Assembly: GCF_001748285.1 (NCBI RefSeq)
Contig: NZ_BDGT01000040.1
Location: forward strand, 1 to 50,504
Source of the DNA: Thermogemmatispora onikobensis
GTDB lineage: Bacteria; Chloroflexota; Ktedonobacteria; Ktedonobacterales; Ktedonobacteraceae
Direction of reading: 5' to 3'
Length of the DNA stretch: 50,504 bases
Shown here: positions 24,902 through 34,592 of the stretch, one piece after another
Numbering within the stretch: the stretch's first letter is position 1
Layout: every line of letters starts with the position of its first letter
Made by a program: the position numbers and the translations under genes
Notes under the pieces: generated by a model
Database searches by the model: none
What the model was told of the DNA's origin: nothing
What the model saw: only the letters and a program-made list of their open reading frames with translations

Positions 24902-25427
24902 AGCTCTCCGCTTTGACCGTACAGCTTATCAGGAGGGGCCACAAGGGCCTTGGAGCCTGGCCGGGCCGGCCTTCCACCCCTCTCTCTCCTGCTTTGGCCT
25001 TGGCTACTCCTCGCTCTTCCTGCCAACCAGCCTGCTCGTTCCCTGTCCGCCTTCGCCTGTGGTCGCTTCTGTGCTCCTCTTCTCTGAGTCTGGCTGGCAT
25101 GCTTCTGCTGGTCTGGCCCGCTGCTTCCACGCTCCAGCAAGCGCGCCCTCCGGATGGGACGAGGTACTCTTTCACAAACGCCCTGCTATGGACGATAAAC
25201 GCAGGATACCCGGTAAACTACAGTTCGCTCCTTATTGTAGCGCATCCTATCTCCATTGGGAACAGTATTCCCCGGGCTACTGCGCAACACAGACAGACTG
25301 GCTTCCTCTTCTGGAATCACCTCAAGGATGGCGGTCTTGCTCCCGATACTGGCCCAGGTTCCACTGCTCGCCTTGCCTTGCCTCGCCTCGCCTCGCGCTT
25401 GCCCCTGGGACTGGGAACCGCCAGCTC
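24902..25427. other. non-coding gap between kinase and selB
   Basis: No supported gene and no tRNA-Sec found. A weak kinase promoter may be TTGTGG, 17 nt, TACGGT on the minus strand (24916-24944). Five GCCTY units occupy 25370-25394, another short tandem repeat. Confidence 0.45.
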
Positions 25428-27350
25428 TCAGATGCCTGCTGCTTGGGGAAAGCGAACGCGGGTATCGCCTACCCGCCGCGTAATACGCTGTTCGTCCATA
25501 TGTTCCAGAAGGGGTAAGACGTACTTGCGCGTCGTTCCCAGCAGATCGCGCGCCTGAGCTACAGTAATGGTACCATGCTCTTGCAAATAGGATGTGATAA
25601 GTGCTACCGCTCTCTCATAGGCTTCGCGCAGAAAAAGGATGGTCCCATCCCCCATCTTCACTAGCTCACCACGCTCAAGCAGCGCATTCACTAGCTCCGC
25701 CCCGATCAGGGCTTCGGCCTCGCCGCGCGTTGGCGGCATAAATGGATTCTCACGGAAGGCTTGCAGTAAACGCTCGACCTGTCGCTGCTGCTCAGCGCTC
25801 AAGGTTGGTGTAAACTCGGGGAGGCGAAGCAGGCCCGCGCTGCCAGCTTCCGTGAGCAGGCCCTCGCTGCGCAGAGTTTCGAAAACCTCCAGTGCCAGGC
25901 GTGGTGGCAGGTGGAGGCGGGAGCGCCATTCCTCTTTCGACAGTCCGTTGCGCAAAGGAAACTGCGCATGGTAGTCGCGGACCAGGCGGAGGGCCGCCTC
26001 GCTGAGGGCCTGCCAGACACTCTGCGCGAACCAGTATGTTCCCACACGTCGCACTCGTCTCTGAGTTAACAACGTCTCCAGGGCCTGCCGCGTCACAGGC
26101 TGGGTGAGATTACTCAGGTGGGCCAGCTCGGCGGTTTCGTAGGCTGGCCACTGGAGATGCGTTGTGCCTGTCGCGCGGCGTCCTGGCTGTTCGAGATGGG
26201 TCAAGACGATGGCTTCGGGATTGCCCTGGGCCAGGGTTGCCAGGTGCTGCAGCACCTCACTGCGGCGTCGGCGGTGATAGCGTGGGTGAGCGTCGATGAC
26301 CTCGCCGCCCCCGATCGTCAGGCTGGGTGAGGGAATGCGCACGATGAAGCGGTCGTGGCGTGCAACCACGGTCGGCTGCTGTAGACGTAGTTGAGCCCAG
26401 GCACTGTCACCGGGGGCCAGCTCGTCGCTCTCCAGCAGGCGCACAGTGGCCGGTACTACCTGGGAGCCGCAGTAGAAATCAACCAGGGCGTTGTGGCTCA
26501 GCGGGCGTGGAGCATCGGCCAGCAGGCGCAGGCGGACATCGATCAGGGTGGTCGACTGCAGCAGGCCCGGCAGGGTCACCACGTCGCCTCGCTCTATTTC
26601 CTGGTGTCCAATGCCGGCCAGATTGAGGGCCGTGCGTTCTCCGGGCTGGGCGACGGTAATAGCGTGCCGATGGCGCTGGAGGCCGCGAATCCGGGCCTTG
26701 AGGCCGCGTGGCAGAATCTCGACCTCTTGCCCTGACTGGAAGCAGCCATCGATGAGCGTCCCTGTGACAATGGTGCCGAAGCCAGCGAGGGTAAAAACGC
26801 GATCGACAGGGAGGCGGGGATGGCCCCGGTCGGGGCGCTCTGGCGCTCTCGCGGTTGCTTCTTGCAGGTAGCTAAGCAGGGTGGCTATCCCCTGGCCGCT
26901 GATGGCCGAGACGGGCACGATGGGAGCGCCCGCCAGACTGGTGGGCTGGAGCAGCGTGGCAATCTCCTCGCTGACCAGGGCCAGCCATTCCTCATCGACC
27001 AGGTCAGCCTTGGTCAAGGCCACCACGCCGCTGCGAACCTGCAGCAAATCGAGAATGGCCAGATGCTCGCGAGTCTGTGGCATCGCTCCCTCGTCGGCAG
27101 CCACTACCAGCAAGGCGACATCGATGCCTCCCACTCCGGCCAGCATGTTCTTGATGAAGCCCTCATGACCCGGAACATCGATGAGGCTGACTTCGCGCCC
27201 ATTCGGCAAGGTCAGCCAGGCAAAGCCGAGATCGATCGTCATGCCGCGAACTTTCTCTTCGGTCAGACGATCTGGATCGATGCCTGTCAGGGCCTTGACG
27301 AGGGTTGATTTTCCGTGATCAATGTGCCCGGCTGTTCCTATACATGTCAT
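25428..27350 (-). CDS. selB: selenocysteine-specific elongation factor SelB
   Basis: Delivers Sec-tRNA to UGA codons that have a SECIS hairpin. About 640 residues from ATG at 27350. G-domain: GTAGHIDHGKSTL (P-loop), TIDLGFAWL (switch I), DVPGHEGF (G3), TKADLVD (G4), VSAISGQG (G5). Domains II and III follow (VFTLAGFGTIVTGTLIDG; IGHQEIERGDVV), then the C-terminal winged-helix repeats that bind SECIS (PLRNGLSKEEWRSRL; GELVKMGDGTILFL; TVAQARDLLGTTRKYVLPLLEHMD). A frame extension to 27587 lacks homology and lies upstream of the predicted start site. Shine-Dalgarno is poor. selA, selD and selC are not in the window. Confidence 0.94.
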   Translation of the reverse strand: MTCIGTAGHIDHGKSTLVKALTGIDPDRLTEEKVRGMTIDLGFAWLTLPNGREVSLIDVPGHEGFIKNMLAGVGGIDVALLVVAADEGAMPQTREHLAILDLLQVRSGVVALTKADLVDEEWLALVSEEIATLLQPTSLAGAPIVPVSAISGQGIATLLSYLQEATARAPERPDRGHPRLPVDRVFTLAGFGTIVTGTLIDGCFQSGQEVEILPRGLKARIRGLQRHRHAITVAQPGERTALNLAGIGHQEIERGDVVTLPGLLQSTTLIDVRLRLLADAPRPLSHNALVDFYCGSQVVPATVRLLESDELAPGDSAWAQLRLQQPTVVARHDRFIVRIPSPSLTIGGGEVIDAHPRYHRRRRSEVLQHLATLAQGNPEAIVLTHLEQPGRRATGTTHLQWPAYETAELAHLSNLTQPVTRQALETLLTQRRVRRVGTYWFAQSVWQALSEAALRLVRDYHAQFPLRNGLSKEEWRSRLHLPPRLALEVFETLRSEGLLTEAGSAGLLRLPEFTPTLSAEQQRQVERLLQAFRENPFMPPTRGEAEALIGAELVNALLERGELVKMGDGTILFLREAYERAVALITSYLQEHGTITVAQARDLLGTTRKYVLPLLEHMDEQRITRRVGDTRVRFPQAAGI

Positions 27351-27467
27351 AAGCGTCGTGTGCGATGAATTCGATCGGGACCCGACTGAGATGCTCGCCT
27401 TCGTCTTCTCAGTTTGGTGGTAGGCTGCTCTCTGCTTGGGCCGTGGCAGGAAGGAGAGCCTCTCTAC

Positions 27468-27496
27468 AGTATACATCGTTGTCTGCCGACTGGCTA
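27468..27496 (-). promoter_or_regulatory. candidate selB promoter
   Basis: On the minus strand TAGCCA, 17-nt spacer, TATACT. Start near 27461 gives a leader of about 110 nt and supports the shorter SelB start. Confidence 0.45.
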
Positions 27497-27599
27497 TGGA
27501 GAACTGCCAGCAGGAATGGAGCGGCTTGGGGCGGGCTGAGATGATGAACGGGCTGGCCTTAGCCCGGTTGAGAAGACGGTCAGTCATCGCGAGAGGAGC

Positions 27600-27628
27600 T
27601 TGATTTTTGGTAGAGCATTGGCTACGCT
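27600..27628 (+). promoter_or_regulatory. candidate acyl-CoA synthetase promoter
   Basis: TTGATT, 17-nt spacer, TACGCT. Start near 27635, about 90 nt before the coding start. Four GCCYT units follow at 27663-27682 within the leader. Confidence 0.35.
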
Positions 27629-27725
27629 AGCTGTGAGTGAAGGGACGGGCATGGTCCAGCCCGCCCTGCCTTGCCCTGCCCTGTAGCGCCCTGTTGTCTC
27701 GTTCAGCGTCAGAGGAGAAAGCACT

Positions 27726-29474
27726 ATGACCATGACTCAATCATCCGCATCTGAAGGGGCCACAGCGCCTGTGGCCCGGCAATGGAGCTATGCCAGCGGT
27801 CCCAGCGATGTCCCGCTGCTGGGTCTGACCATCGGCGATCTCTTTGATCAGACAGTTGAGCGCTTCCCTGACCATCCTGCTCTGATTGCCCGCCATCAGG
27901 GTATCCGCCTCACCTATCGCCAGCTGCAGGCCGAGGTCAATCGTTGTGCCAGGGCCCTGATGCAGCTCGGCATTCAGAAGGGCGAGCGGGTCGGGATCTG
28001 GGCCCCTAACTGTGCTGAGTGGTGCATTACGCAGTTTGCGACGGCCAAGATTGGGGCCATTCTGGTCAATATCAATCCCGCCTATCGCCTGCATGAGGTC
28101 GAGTATGCTCTCTCTCAGTCGGGCTGTAAGGCCCTGATCACCGCTGCCGCCTTTAAGTCCTCCAACTACATCGAAATGCTGACCTCGCTGGCACCCGAGC
28201 TGGCAAGCTCTGCACCGGGCGAGCTGCACGCCGCGCGTTTGCCCGAGCTGCGCCTGATTGTCCAGCTCGGCGAACAGGCGGTGCCCGGTATGCTGCGCTG
28301 GAGCGAGCTGCTGGCCCAGGCTGAGGCTGTCAGCGATGAGGCATTAAGGGCAAGACAAAGAGAGCAAGAATTTGATGATGCGATCAATATTCAGTATACT
28401 AGCGGCACAACCGGGTATCCCAAAGGGGCGACGCTGAGCCACCACAACATTCTCAATAATGGTTATTTCGTGGCTCGCCTGCAGGGCTTCACCCACGAGG
28501 ATCGGCTGTGTATTCCGGTGCCTCTCTACCACTGCTTCGGGATGGTGATGGGCAATCTGGGTTGTGTGACGCACGGGGCGACGATGGTTTACCCGGCGGA
28601 GAGCTTTGAGCCGCGAGCCGTGCTGGAGGCGGTCCAGGAAGAGCGCTGTACAGCCCTCTATGGGGTGCCGACCATGTTCATCGCCGAGCTGGAGCACCCC
28701 GACTTTGAGCAGTTCGATCTGAGCAGCCTGCGCACGGGCGTGATGGCTGGTTCTCCCTGTCCGGTGGAAGTGATGCGCAAGGTCATCGAGAAGATGCATA
28801 TGAAGCAGGTGGAGATCTGCTACGGGATGACGGAGACGTCGCCCGTCTCGACCCAGACCAGGCTTGATGACCCTCTGGAGAAGCGCGTGAGCACAGTGGG
28901 GCAGGTGCATCCGCATCTGGAGATCAAGATTGTCGATCCGACGAGCGGTAAGGTGGTAGCTGTAGGCCAGCCGGGCGAGCTATGTACGCGCGGCTATAGC
29001 GTGATGCTGGGGTATTGGAGTAATCCCGAGGCCACGGCTCAGGCCATCGATCGGGCGCGCTGGATGCACACCGGCGATCTGGCGGTCATGGATGCCGACG
29101 GGTACATCAACATCGTGGGGCGCATCAAGGATATGATCATTCGGGGCGGTGAGAATGTCTATCCACGTGAGATTGAGGAGTTCCTTTATACGCATCCCAA
29201 GATCAGTGATGTCCAGGTGATCGGGGTTCCAGATGCGAAGTATGGCGAGGAGATCATGGCCTGGATCAAGCTCAAGCCGGGCGAGCAGGCCACGCCGGAG
29301 GAGATCCGTGCCTTCTGTCAGGGGCAGATCGCCCATTACAAGATCCCGCGCTATATCAAGTTCGTCGATGGTTTCCCCATGACGGTGACGGGCAAGATCC
29401 AGAAGTTTGTCATGCGCGAGCAGGCTATTCAGGAGCTGGGCTTGCAGGAGGCTGCTCGTATCCAGACGGCCTAG
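27726..29474 (+). CDS. medium/long-chain acyl-CoA synthetase (AMP-binding)
   Basis: Activates a fatty acid to acyl-CoA through an acyl-AMP intermediate. 582 residues in the ANL superfamily order: [21 protein letters not shown]-loop [48 protein letters not shown] (A5 region), [38 protein letters not shown] (A7-A8 hinge), and the catalytic Lys in [13 protein letters not shown] follows AGAGGAG. It resembles FadD-type enzymes of the FadD3/AcsF2 kind more than acetyl-CoA synthetase. It is a single gene with its own terminator. It could feed substrates to the thiolase, hydratase and CoA-transferase cluster, though it is 18 kb away. Confidence 0.92.
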   Translation: MTMTQSSASEGATAPVARQWSYASGPSDVPLLGLTIGDLFDQTVERFPDHPALIARHQGIRLTYRQLQAEVNRCARALMQLGIQKGERVGIWAPNCAEWCITQFATAKIGAILVNINPAYRLHEVEYALSQSGCKALITAAAFKSSNYIEMLTSLAPELASSAPGELHAARLPELRLIVQLGEQAVPGMLRWSELLAQAEAVSDEALRARQREQEFDDAINIQYTSGTTGYPKGATLSHHNILNNGYFVARLQGFTHEDRLCIPVPLYHCFGMVMGNLGCVTHGATMVYPAESFEPRAVLEAVQEERCTALYGVPTMFIAELEHPDFEQFDLSSLRTGVMAGSPCPVEVMRKVIEKMHMKQVEICYGMTETSPVSTQTRLDDPLEKRVSTVGQVHPHLEIKIVDPTSGKVVAVGQPGELCTRGYSVMLGYWSNPEATAQAIDRARWMHTGDLAVMDADGYINIVGRIKDMIIRGGENVYPREIEEFLYTHPKISDVQVIGVPDAKYGEEIMAWIKLKPGEQATPEEIRAFCQGQIAHYKIPRYIKFVDGFPMTVTGKIQKFVMREQAIQELGLQEAARIQTA

Positions 29475-29552
29475 ACCTGGCCTTGCCTGTGAGCCGAGGG
29501 GATGGGCGCGGACCTGCGGCCAATGCCCACCGACCCGACCGCGTTAACATGG

Positions 29553-29590
29553 CGCCAGCGGGGCTGCTCCCTGCCCCCTGGCGTTTATTT
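29553..29590 (+). terminator. intrinsic terminator of the acyl-CoA synthetase gene
   Basis: CGCCAG-C-GGGG pairs with CCCC-CTGGCG around a 10-nt loop, followed directly by TTTATTT. It lies 79 nt after the stop. Confidence 0.8.
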
Positions 29591-29624
29591 GGCGGGCCGA
29601 TTCTCTGTGATGCTCTGCGCCTGG

Positions 29625-30407
29625 CTAGCGAGCAGCCAGGTGCACAATCTCGACCAGGGCTTTGAGGAGGCAGGCATTAGGCTGGAGCGGAACCCAGGTG
29701 TGATACCAGTCCGAGGTCCGTCCCTCGCGCCGAATGACGATGCGCTCTGGCCCAATCTCGATCTTTTCGACCTGGCTCCAGGGCAAGAAATCCCCTTTGT
29801 TCAACAGGCCGTCTCGGCTGACGTATAGCGGATCAAAGTTTAAAATCTCGCCCCGTTGATAGCCTTCCAGAAGGGCAGGAAGGTGGGTGGCGACAAAATA
29901 ACTCTCGATGGTATCGCAGATGCGCGCCCGTTCATGCTCACTCAGTTTATGAAAGGTGGAGATCTCGAAGCCTCTGCCTTGCTTGTCCCTGATCTTGATC
30001 GTATCGATGTCCTGTACTCCTGCGGATTGAGTATCGCTGCTGTTCTCGTAGGTGCCTCGCCAGAGCGTCTTGATCTCCTTCCAGGGAAAGATCTGCTGGT
30101 TGAGGGGGCTGGTGTGTATAAAGCCGTTGCTGAAGAGATCAAGGCGGCTGCGGGAAGTATCGAATGTCCAGAAAGCCCAGAGGACGAGCAGTCCAAGGGT
30201 TATACCCAGTGTGATCAGAGCGCCAAGGGCAAGCGGGCTGCCGACGAAGATCAGCTCCATGAAAAGCAAAGCAAGGAGGAGAAAGAGGCAGCCCCAGGTC
30301 TTCTGGGGCAGTCTATAGCTAAAGAGCCAGTCGCCAAGCCCCCTGGCCTCTGCCTGTCTCAGGATAGAAGCAGGAACTGGCTGCCAGGGTGAGCATTCTT
30401 GCTGCAT
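29625..30407 (-). CDS. unknown two-helix membrane protein (DUF6585/PH-like)
   Basis: About 260 residues from ATG at 30407 (AAGGTGGG upstream). A cytosolic N-terminus (about 45 residues) is followed by a hydrophobic pair, TWGCLFLLLALLFMELIFVG and LALGALITLGITLGLLVLWAF. Then comes a beta-rich domain with alternating patterns typical of small PH-like modules: LDLFSNGFIHTSPLNQQIFPWKEIKTLWRG, DTIKIRDKQGRGFEIST, GLLNKGDFLPWSQVEKIEIGPERIVIRREG. It resembles the DUF6585 membrane proteins of Chloroflexota and actinomycetes, but I cannot confirm that without a search. No functional context is evident; the neighbours are an acyl-CoA synthetase (convergent) and a lysozyme-like lipoprotein. Confidence 0.72.
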   Translation of the reverse strand: MQQECSPWQPVPASILRQAEARGLGDWLFSYRLPQKTWGCLFLLLALLFMELIFVGSPLALGALITLGITLGLLVLWAFWTFDTSRSRLDLFSNGFIHTSPLNQQIFPWKEIKTLWRGTYENSSDTQSAGVQDIDTIKIRDKQGRGFEISTFHKLSEHERARICDTIESYFVATHLPALLEGYQRGEILNFDPLYVSRDGLLNKGDFLPWSQVEKIEIGPERIVIRREGRTSDWYHTWVPLQPNACLLKALVEIVHLAAR

Positions 30408-30818
30408 AGAGGACCCACCTTCGTTCACGAGAGGACTCTTAGCTGCGGCGACCTTCCCGCCTCGGCCAAGAACCTGCACGTTGCAAGACCTGTTCACTGA
30501 GAAATTACCATGAGGGCTAAGCAAGAGGCAAGGGTATTTGCTGTTGTTCGCTCCTTTATCTGGTCGCCAGCGCACCGCCGCCGGCAGGGATCTCGATGGC
30601 AGTCGATCCGGTAGAGCTGCTATTGCGCCTGGCTGGTTGTAATGATCCGTCGGTAGAGCATGCAGTTATTGCTCTTCTCATTCTCCATCCCGAGCTGGCT
30701 TCCGCCGCGCAAGAGGCCCCTCCGACGCGGTGAGGGCCAGGTCCGTAAAGAAATCGAAGCTCTTGCCTGAGCGCCTACGGCAACGCTACCGGGCTTTTCG
30801 CCCCCTGCTGTAAAGCGA
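30408..30818. other. non-coding gap
   Basis: No gene supported. A weak stem GAGCA/TGCTC near 30657-30675 is the only structure noted. The sequence just upstream of the PH-like gene carries no clear promoter. Confidence 0.4.
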
Positions 30819-31805
30819 TTAGAACCATCGACCGAGCCACGGCTTCTCTTGTAGCGTCTTCTGCACTTCCTGAATATAGTGGATGGCGCCACTGTCATAC
30901 CACTGGCCACTGAACCAGGAGCCCAGGCAGCCCCAGATATCGCCGGCGTGATAGCGTGGGTAGCCCGCGCTGGGCGTCGCGGCCTGCAATTGAGTTGCCA
31001 GGCCCTCATAGCACATGCGCATCATCCCGTAGACGTAGTCGGCATTGAAGGCCGTATCATCGCGCATCATCGGCCACTCGTGGCTGAAATAGCGATAAGT
31101 GATTTGCAGCAGACCATAAAAGGAAGGGCAAGATGAGCCGCTCCAGGTGCCTGGCGGACAATAGCGGCTCTCGGTGGTCTTGCCTGCTGCCGTGCTCTGG
31201 TGCCACCACGACTCGACCGCTGCTTGAGCGCGCACCAGATCGGCGTTGACTCCCCACTTGCAGGCCACCCACTGGATAATCTCATCAGTGGTCCCGGTAA
31301 AGTTGCCGCTAATGCGTGCACTATAGCGGTTGGCCAGGGGATTCTGCGTATAGGTAGGGTAGAACTGATCGATCGCAGCGAGCTGCTGAGCTGTGGGCAC
31401 GCGGTGATTGGCGGCAGTATTGTCTGGGCGCGGCTCCCATGAGCTATAGTGGATGCTGGCGGCGCACTGCTGATCAGAAGGAAGAGCAGCCCCCGCAGCG
31501 CTGACCAGGCCCTGTACAGCGGGTGCCGTCGCCGCCGGGCTGACGGTCGCCGTGCTGGGGAGCGGCGAGGGGGTCGGCAGCGCTGCCGGCTGAAAGGTCA
31601 TGGCCCCAACAGTGGGGGTCAGAGGCCGTAAGCCCGGGCCAGCCGACGGGCTGACAGGCTGCTGTGTTCCTCCGCAGGAGCTGAGCAGCACGGCACTCAT
31701 AAGCAACGCTGCCCTACCCGCCTGCTGTGATCGTTGCCACGCTCGCCGAAGCAGGCCGCCAACCGCCAGCCGTAAGGTCCAGCCTGGAGCACAGCGCATC
31801 CTCAT
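30819..31805 (-). CDS. lipoprotein with lysozyme-like (transglycosylase) domain
   Basis: Predicted surface lipoprotein of 328 residues. A long basic signal region (Arg/Gln rich) precedes the hydrophobic stretch and lipobox L-S-S-C (about residue 44). A Pro/Thr/Ser-rich linker runs to about 110. The C-terminal domain has a goose-type or SLT-like pattern: IIQWVACKWGVNADLVRAQAAVESWW carries a candidate catalytic Glu, followed by SFYGLLQITYRYF (the G-L-x-Q-I/V element), Cys pairs, and GDIWGCLGSWFSGQWYDSGAIHYI. These residues fit peptidoglycan cleavage, but the exact glycosidase family is uncertain. It lies next to the MurF-Alr fusion on the same strand, 157 nt downstream of it. Confidence 0.75.
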   Translation of the reverse strand: MRMRCAPGWTLRLAVGGLLRRAWQRSQQAGRAALLMSAVLLSSCGGTQQPVSPSAGPGLRPLTPTVGAMTFQPAALPTPSPLPSTATVSPAATAPAVQGLVSAAGAALPSDQQCAASIHYSSWEPRPDNTAANHRVPTAQQLAAIDQFYPTYTQNPLANRYSARISGNFTGTTDEIIQWVACKWGVNADLVRAQAAVESWWHQSTAAGKTTESRYCPPGTWSGSSCPSFYGLLQITYRYFSHEWPMMRDDTAFNADYVYGMMRMCYEGLATQLQAATPSAGYPRYHAGDIWGCLGSWFSGQWYDSGAIHYIQEVQKTLQEKPWLGRWF

Positions 31806-31962
31806 GATCAGCTCTCGGTCGTACCTGTATCACTCTATGTCATTTAATCTATCTATAGAACGAAGCAAGACCGAGATCTTCACTGGAGGCAACCAGGCTG
31901 TCCCTTTTCCGCCTCGCCTTGCAGATTTTTCGTGGGTAATCCCTGCAGTGGAGGCGTGGCGC

Positions 31963-34551
31963 TCAATCGACCCGGGGCACGCGCGCCAGAATCTCCGACA
32001 CCACCTCATAATTAATCGTGCCCAAGCGTTCGGCCACCTGCTCCGCTGTCAGCGTTGCCTCGCCCTGGCGCCCGATCAGCACCACCTCATCGCCCACGCG
32101 CACCCCGGGGATATCCGTGACATCGATCATGCACTGATCCATACAGACCCGGCCCACGATAGGGGCTTCCCGGCCATGAATCAGCACCGAACCCCAGGTA
32201 CGGGGAGCGCGTCGGAAGCCATCGGCGTAGCCGACCGGCAGGACTGCAATGCGCGTCGGGCGTGTTGTCACATAGGTACAGCCATAGCCGATGCACTCGC
32301 CCTCTGGAACGAGCTTCACCTGAGCCACCTGTGTCTTAAAAGAGAGTGCTGGCCGAAATCCCGGAGGCAGCCGGACCTCTGGCGAGGGATCGAGACCATA
32401 GAGGGCGATCCCGGGCCGTACCATATCGAAATGTGCCTCTGGCACTGTCAGCGTTGCGGCGCTATTGGCGGCATGGGCCAGCGGCGGGCGCAGCCCTTCG
32501 GCCTCCAGAGCCTGCAGCACCTGCTGAAAGCGTGTCAGCTGTCTGCGGGTATAGGACTGATCGCGAGCATCGGCCATCGCGAAATGGGTAAAGATCCCCT
32601 CCAGCTCCAAACCTGGCAGGCGGGTGATCTCACGTGCCAGCCCCACAATGGCCTCGATCTCCTCAGCGCGGATGCCCAGGCGTCCCATGCCTGTATCCAC
32701 CTTCAGGTGAACCTTCACCGTACGCTGCAGGGCCTGGGCAGCGCGTGAGAGCGCCTGTGCGGCTTCGCTCGAATAGAGCGTAATCGTCAGGTCCAGGCGG
32801 ATCGCCTCGCGCATCTGCCAGTGAGGCACGTAGCCAAAGACCAGGATCGGGGCAGTAATACCCGCTTCGCGCAAGGGAGTAGCCTCGCTAACCGTGGCCA
32901 CGCCCAGTCTGCTGGCCCCATTCAGCAGCACCGTGCGAGCAACCTTCAAGGCCCCATGTCCATAGGCATCGGCCTTCAGACTGGCCAGCACCTGCACGCC
33001 AGGTCCTACCAGTTCCTTGATGCGCCGCGTATTATTGGCGATGGCGCTCAGATCGATCTCCAACCAGGTTGGTCGCTCCGGGCGCATGCGCACAATCTGC
33101 TTCCAGCCTGGTGTCTGGCGCACCAGGCGATCGGGGGCCTGGGCAGGATCTGCCAGCAAGCGCTCCGTCACGCGCTCCATGCGGGCCTCCTCGGAGCCTT
33201 TGATGAGCACCACATCGCGAGGCTCCCCTTCTGCTGGCTGCTCGGCCTCTTCCAATAGAGCGAGCACGGCCCGTGCTGCATCCTCATGGGTTGAGGTCTG
33301 GACGATGCGCTCAGCGGGCAGGCCGGCCTCGCGTGCCGCCTCAGCGATCAGCGCCGCTCGTTCGCCGCGGGTCACCAGATAGTCGACCTGACCTGCAGCC
33401 GCCTGGCCGACGAGGGCGTGGCCTTCCTCTTCGAAGCTTCCCAGATTAAGCATATCGCCCAGCACGGCGATGCGTCGTCTCGCCGGCAAGCGTGCCAGCG
33501 TCTCCAGTCCTGCCAGCATTGAAGCCGGTGCTGCATTGTGCGTATCATCCAGCAGCCAGGTCCGTCGCAGGCCGGGCAGAGGATTCAGGCGACCTGACAA
33601 CGGAGCAAATTCCGCCAGGGCCTCGCTCACCTGCTCAGCGGGCAACCCGCACAAGCGGCCCACGGTCCAGGCGGCCAGCATAGTTGTCACAAAATGCGCG
33701 CCGAGCAAGCGCGTTCTGAGCGCCGGCCCACGGCCTGGCCAGCGGGCTTCTGTCCCCTGCCAGGAGACGAGCACCTGCTCCAGAGCCGCGGCGGTAAAAG
33801 CCTGGAGCTGGCGATCCTCACCCCGTCGCAGCAGGCGGCGAATCAGCTCATCGTCCCCGTTGACCACCAGCGTGCCCTCGGCGGGCAGATAAGTCGCCAG
33901 GCTGATCAACTCCGCGGCCAGGCGCTCCAGGCTCCCGAAATACTGCAACTGGGTCGGGCTAATATTAGTCAGCACCCCGATGCGAGGTTGGGCGATGCGG
34001 CAGAGATCGCCGATCTCACCTGGATGGTCGCAGCCCAACTCGACGACTGCATACTCATGGTGCTCCTCCAGGCGTCCCAGCGAGAGGGGCAGGCCCAGCA
34101 AATCATTATAATTCTGCCAGCTCCTGAAGGTGGCAAAATAGCGCTCAAGCACATGGGCGATAGCTTCCTTCGTCGTCGTTTTCCCGGTGCTCCCTGTGAC
34201 CGCGATTACTGTAGGCTGCCAGCGGGCCAGGATGGCCCGCCCATAGGCTTGCAGCGCCTGACGTGTATCTGCAACCACCACCACTGCTGCGCCACTCTCC
34301 TGCATAGTGGTGCGCTGCTCCTCGGAGAGCGCGTTGAAGTAGCGGCCCTCGATCAGCAGGCCCCCAGCTCCGTGGCGCAGGGCATCTTGCCAGTAATCGT
34401 GTCCATCGCCGCGCTCGCCGCGGACAGCCACAAACAGCTCGCCGGGTAGCAATTGACGTGTATCGTGGTTGAAAGCTGGAAACTGCTGTTGACGTCCAGA
34501 AAAAGCTAACCTCCCTCCAGTCGCCTCCAGAAGGTGATCCAGCAAGATCAT
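31963..34551 (-). CDS. fused MurF ligase and alanine racemase
   Basis: Bifunctional 862-residue protein. The N-terminal half (about 1-455) is MurF, which adds D-Ala-D-Ala to UDP-MurNAc-tripeptide: NHDTRQLLPGELFVAVRG, ATP loop AVTGSTGKTTTKEA (about 117-130), SWQNYNDLLGLPLSL, VVELGCDHPGEI, DDTHNAAPASMLAGLETL. The C-terminal half (about 480-862) is PLP-dependent alanine racemase: WLEIDLSAIANNTR, PLP lysine in ASLKADAYGHGA, KVDTGMGRLG, GIFTHFAMAD, HAANSAATL, VRPGIALYGLDP, catalytic Tyr region IGYGCTYVT, and GRVCMDQCMIDVT. ATG at 34551 is 8 nt after AGGAGAGG; an upstream GTG would contain that site. dprA lies 41 nt upstream. The racemase makes D-Ala, the precursor of the dipeptide MurF uses. No ddl gene is here. 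Confidence 0.95.
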   Translation of the reverse strand: MILLDHLLEATGGRLAFSGRQQQFPAFNHDTRQLLPGELFVAVRGERGDGHDYWQDALRHGAGGLLIEGRYFNALSEEQRTTMQESGAAVVVVADTRQALQAYGRAILARWQPTVIAVTGSTGKTTTKEAIAHVLERYFATFRSWQNYNDLLGLPLSLGRLEEHHEYAVVELGCDHPGEIGDLCRIAQPRIGVLTNISPTQLQYFGSLERLAAELISLATYLPAEGTLVVNGDDELIRRLLRRGEDRQLQAFTAAALEQVLVSWQGTEARWPGRGPALRTRLLGAHFVTTMLAAWTVGRLCGLPAEQVSEALAEFAPLSGRLNPLPGLRRTWLLDDTHNAAPASMLAGLETLARLPARRRIAVLGDMLNLGSFEEEGHALVGQAAAGQVDYLVTRGERAALIAEAAREAGLPAERIVQTSTHEDAARAVLALLEEAEQPAEGEPRDVVLIKGSEEARMERVTERLLADPAQAPDRLVRQTPGWKQIVRMRPERPTWLEIDLSAIANNTRRIKELVGPGVQVLASLKADAYGHGALKVARTVLLNGASRLGVATVSEATPLREAGITAPILVFGYVPHWQMREAIRLDLTITLYSSEAAQALSRAAQALQRTVKVHLKVDTGMGRLGIRAEEIEAIVGLAREITRLPGLELEGIFTHFAMADARDQSYTRRQLTRFQQVLQALEAEGLRPPLAHAANSAATLTVPEAHFDMVRPGIALYGLDPSPEVRLPPGFRPALSFKTQVAQVKLVPEGECIGYGCTYVTTRPTRIAVLPVGYADGFRRAPRTWGSVLIHGREAPIVGRVCMDQCMIDVTDIPGVRVGDEVVLIGRQGEATLTAEQVAERLGTINYEVVSEILARVPRVD

Positions 34552-34592
34552 ACAGCCGACCTCTCCTCTCAGGCTCACGCAGCGCCATAAAC

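Noticed and set aside
24902-25427. tRNA-Sec gene next to selB
   Set aside because: No cloverleaf, no GTTC-type T-arm and no CCA-proximal stem could be found here or at 27351-27725.
27351-27587. N-terminal 79-residue extension of SelB
   Set aside because: SelB normally begins a few residues before GHIDHGKS. The extension has no homology and begins upstream of the predicted transcription start.
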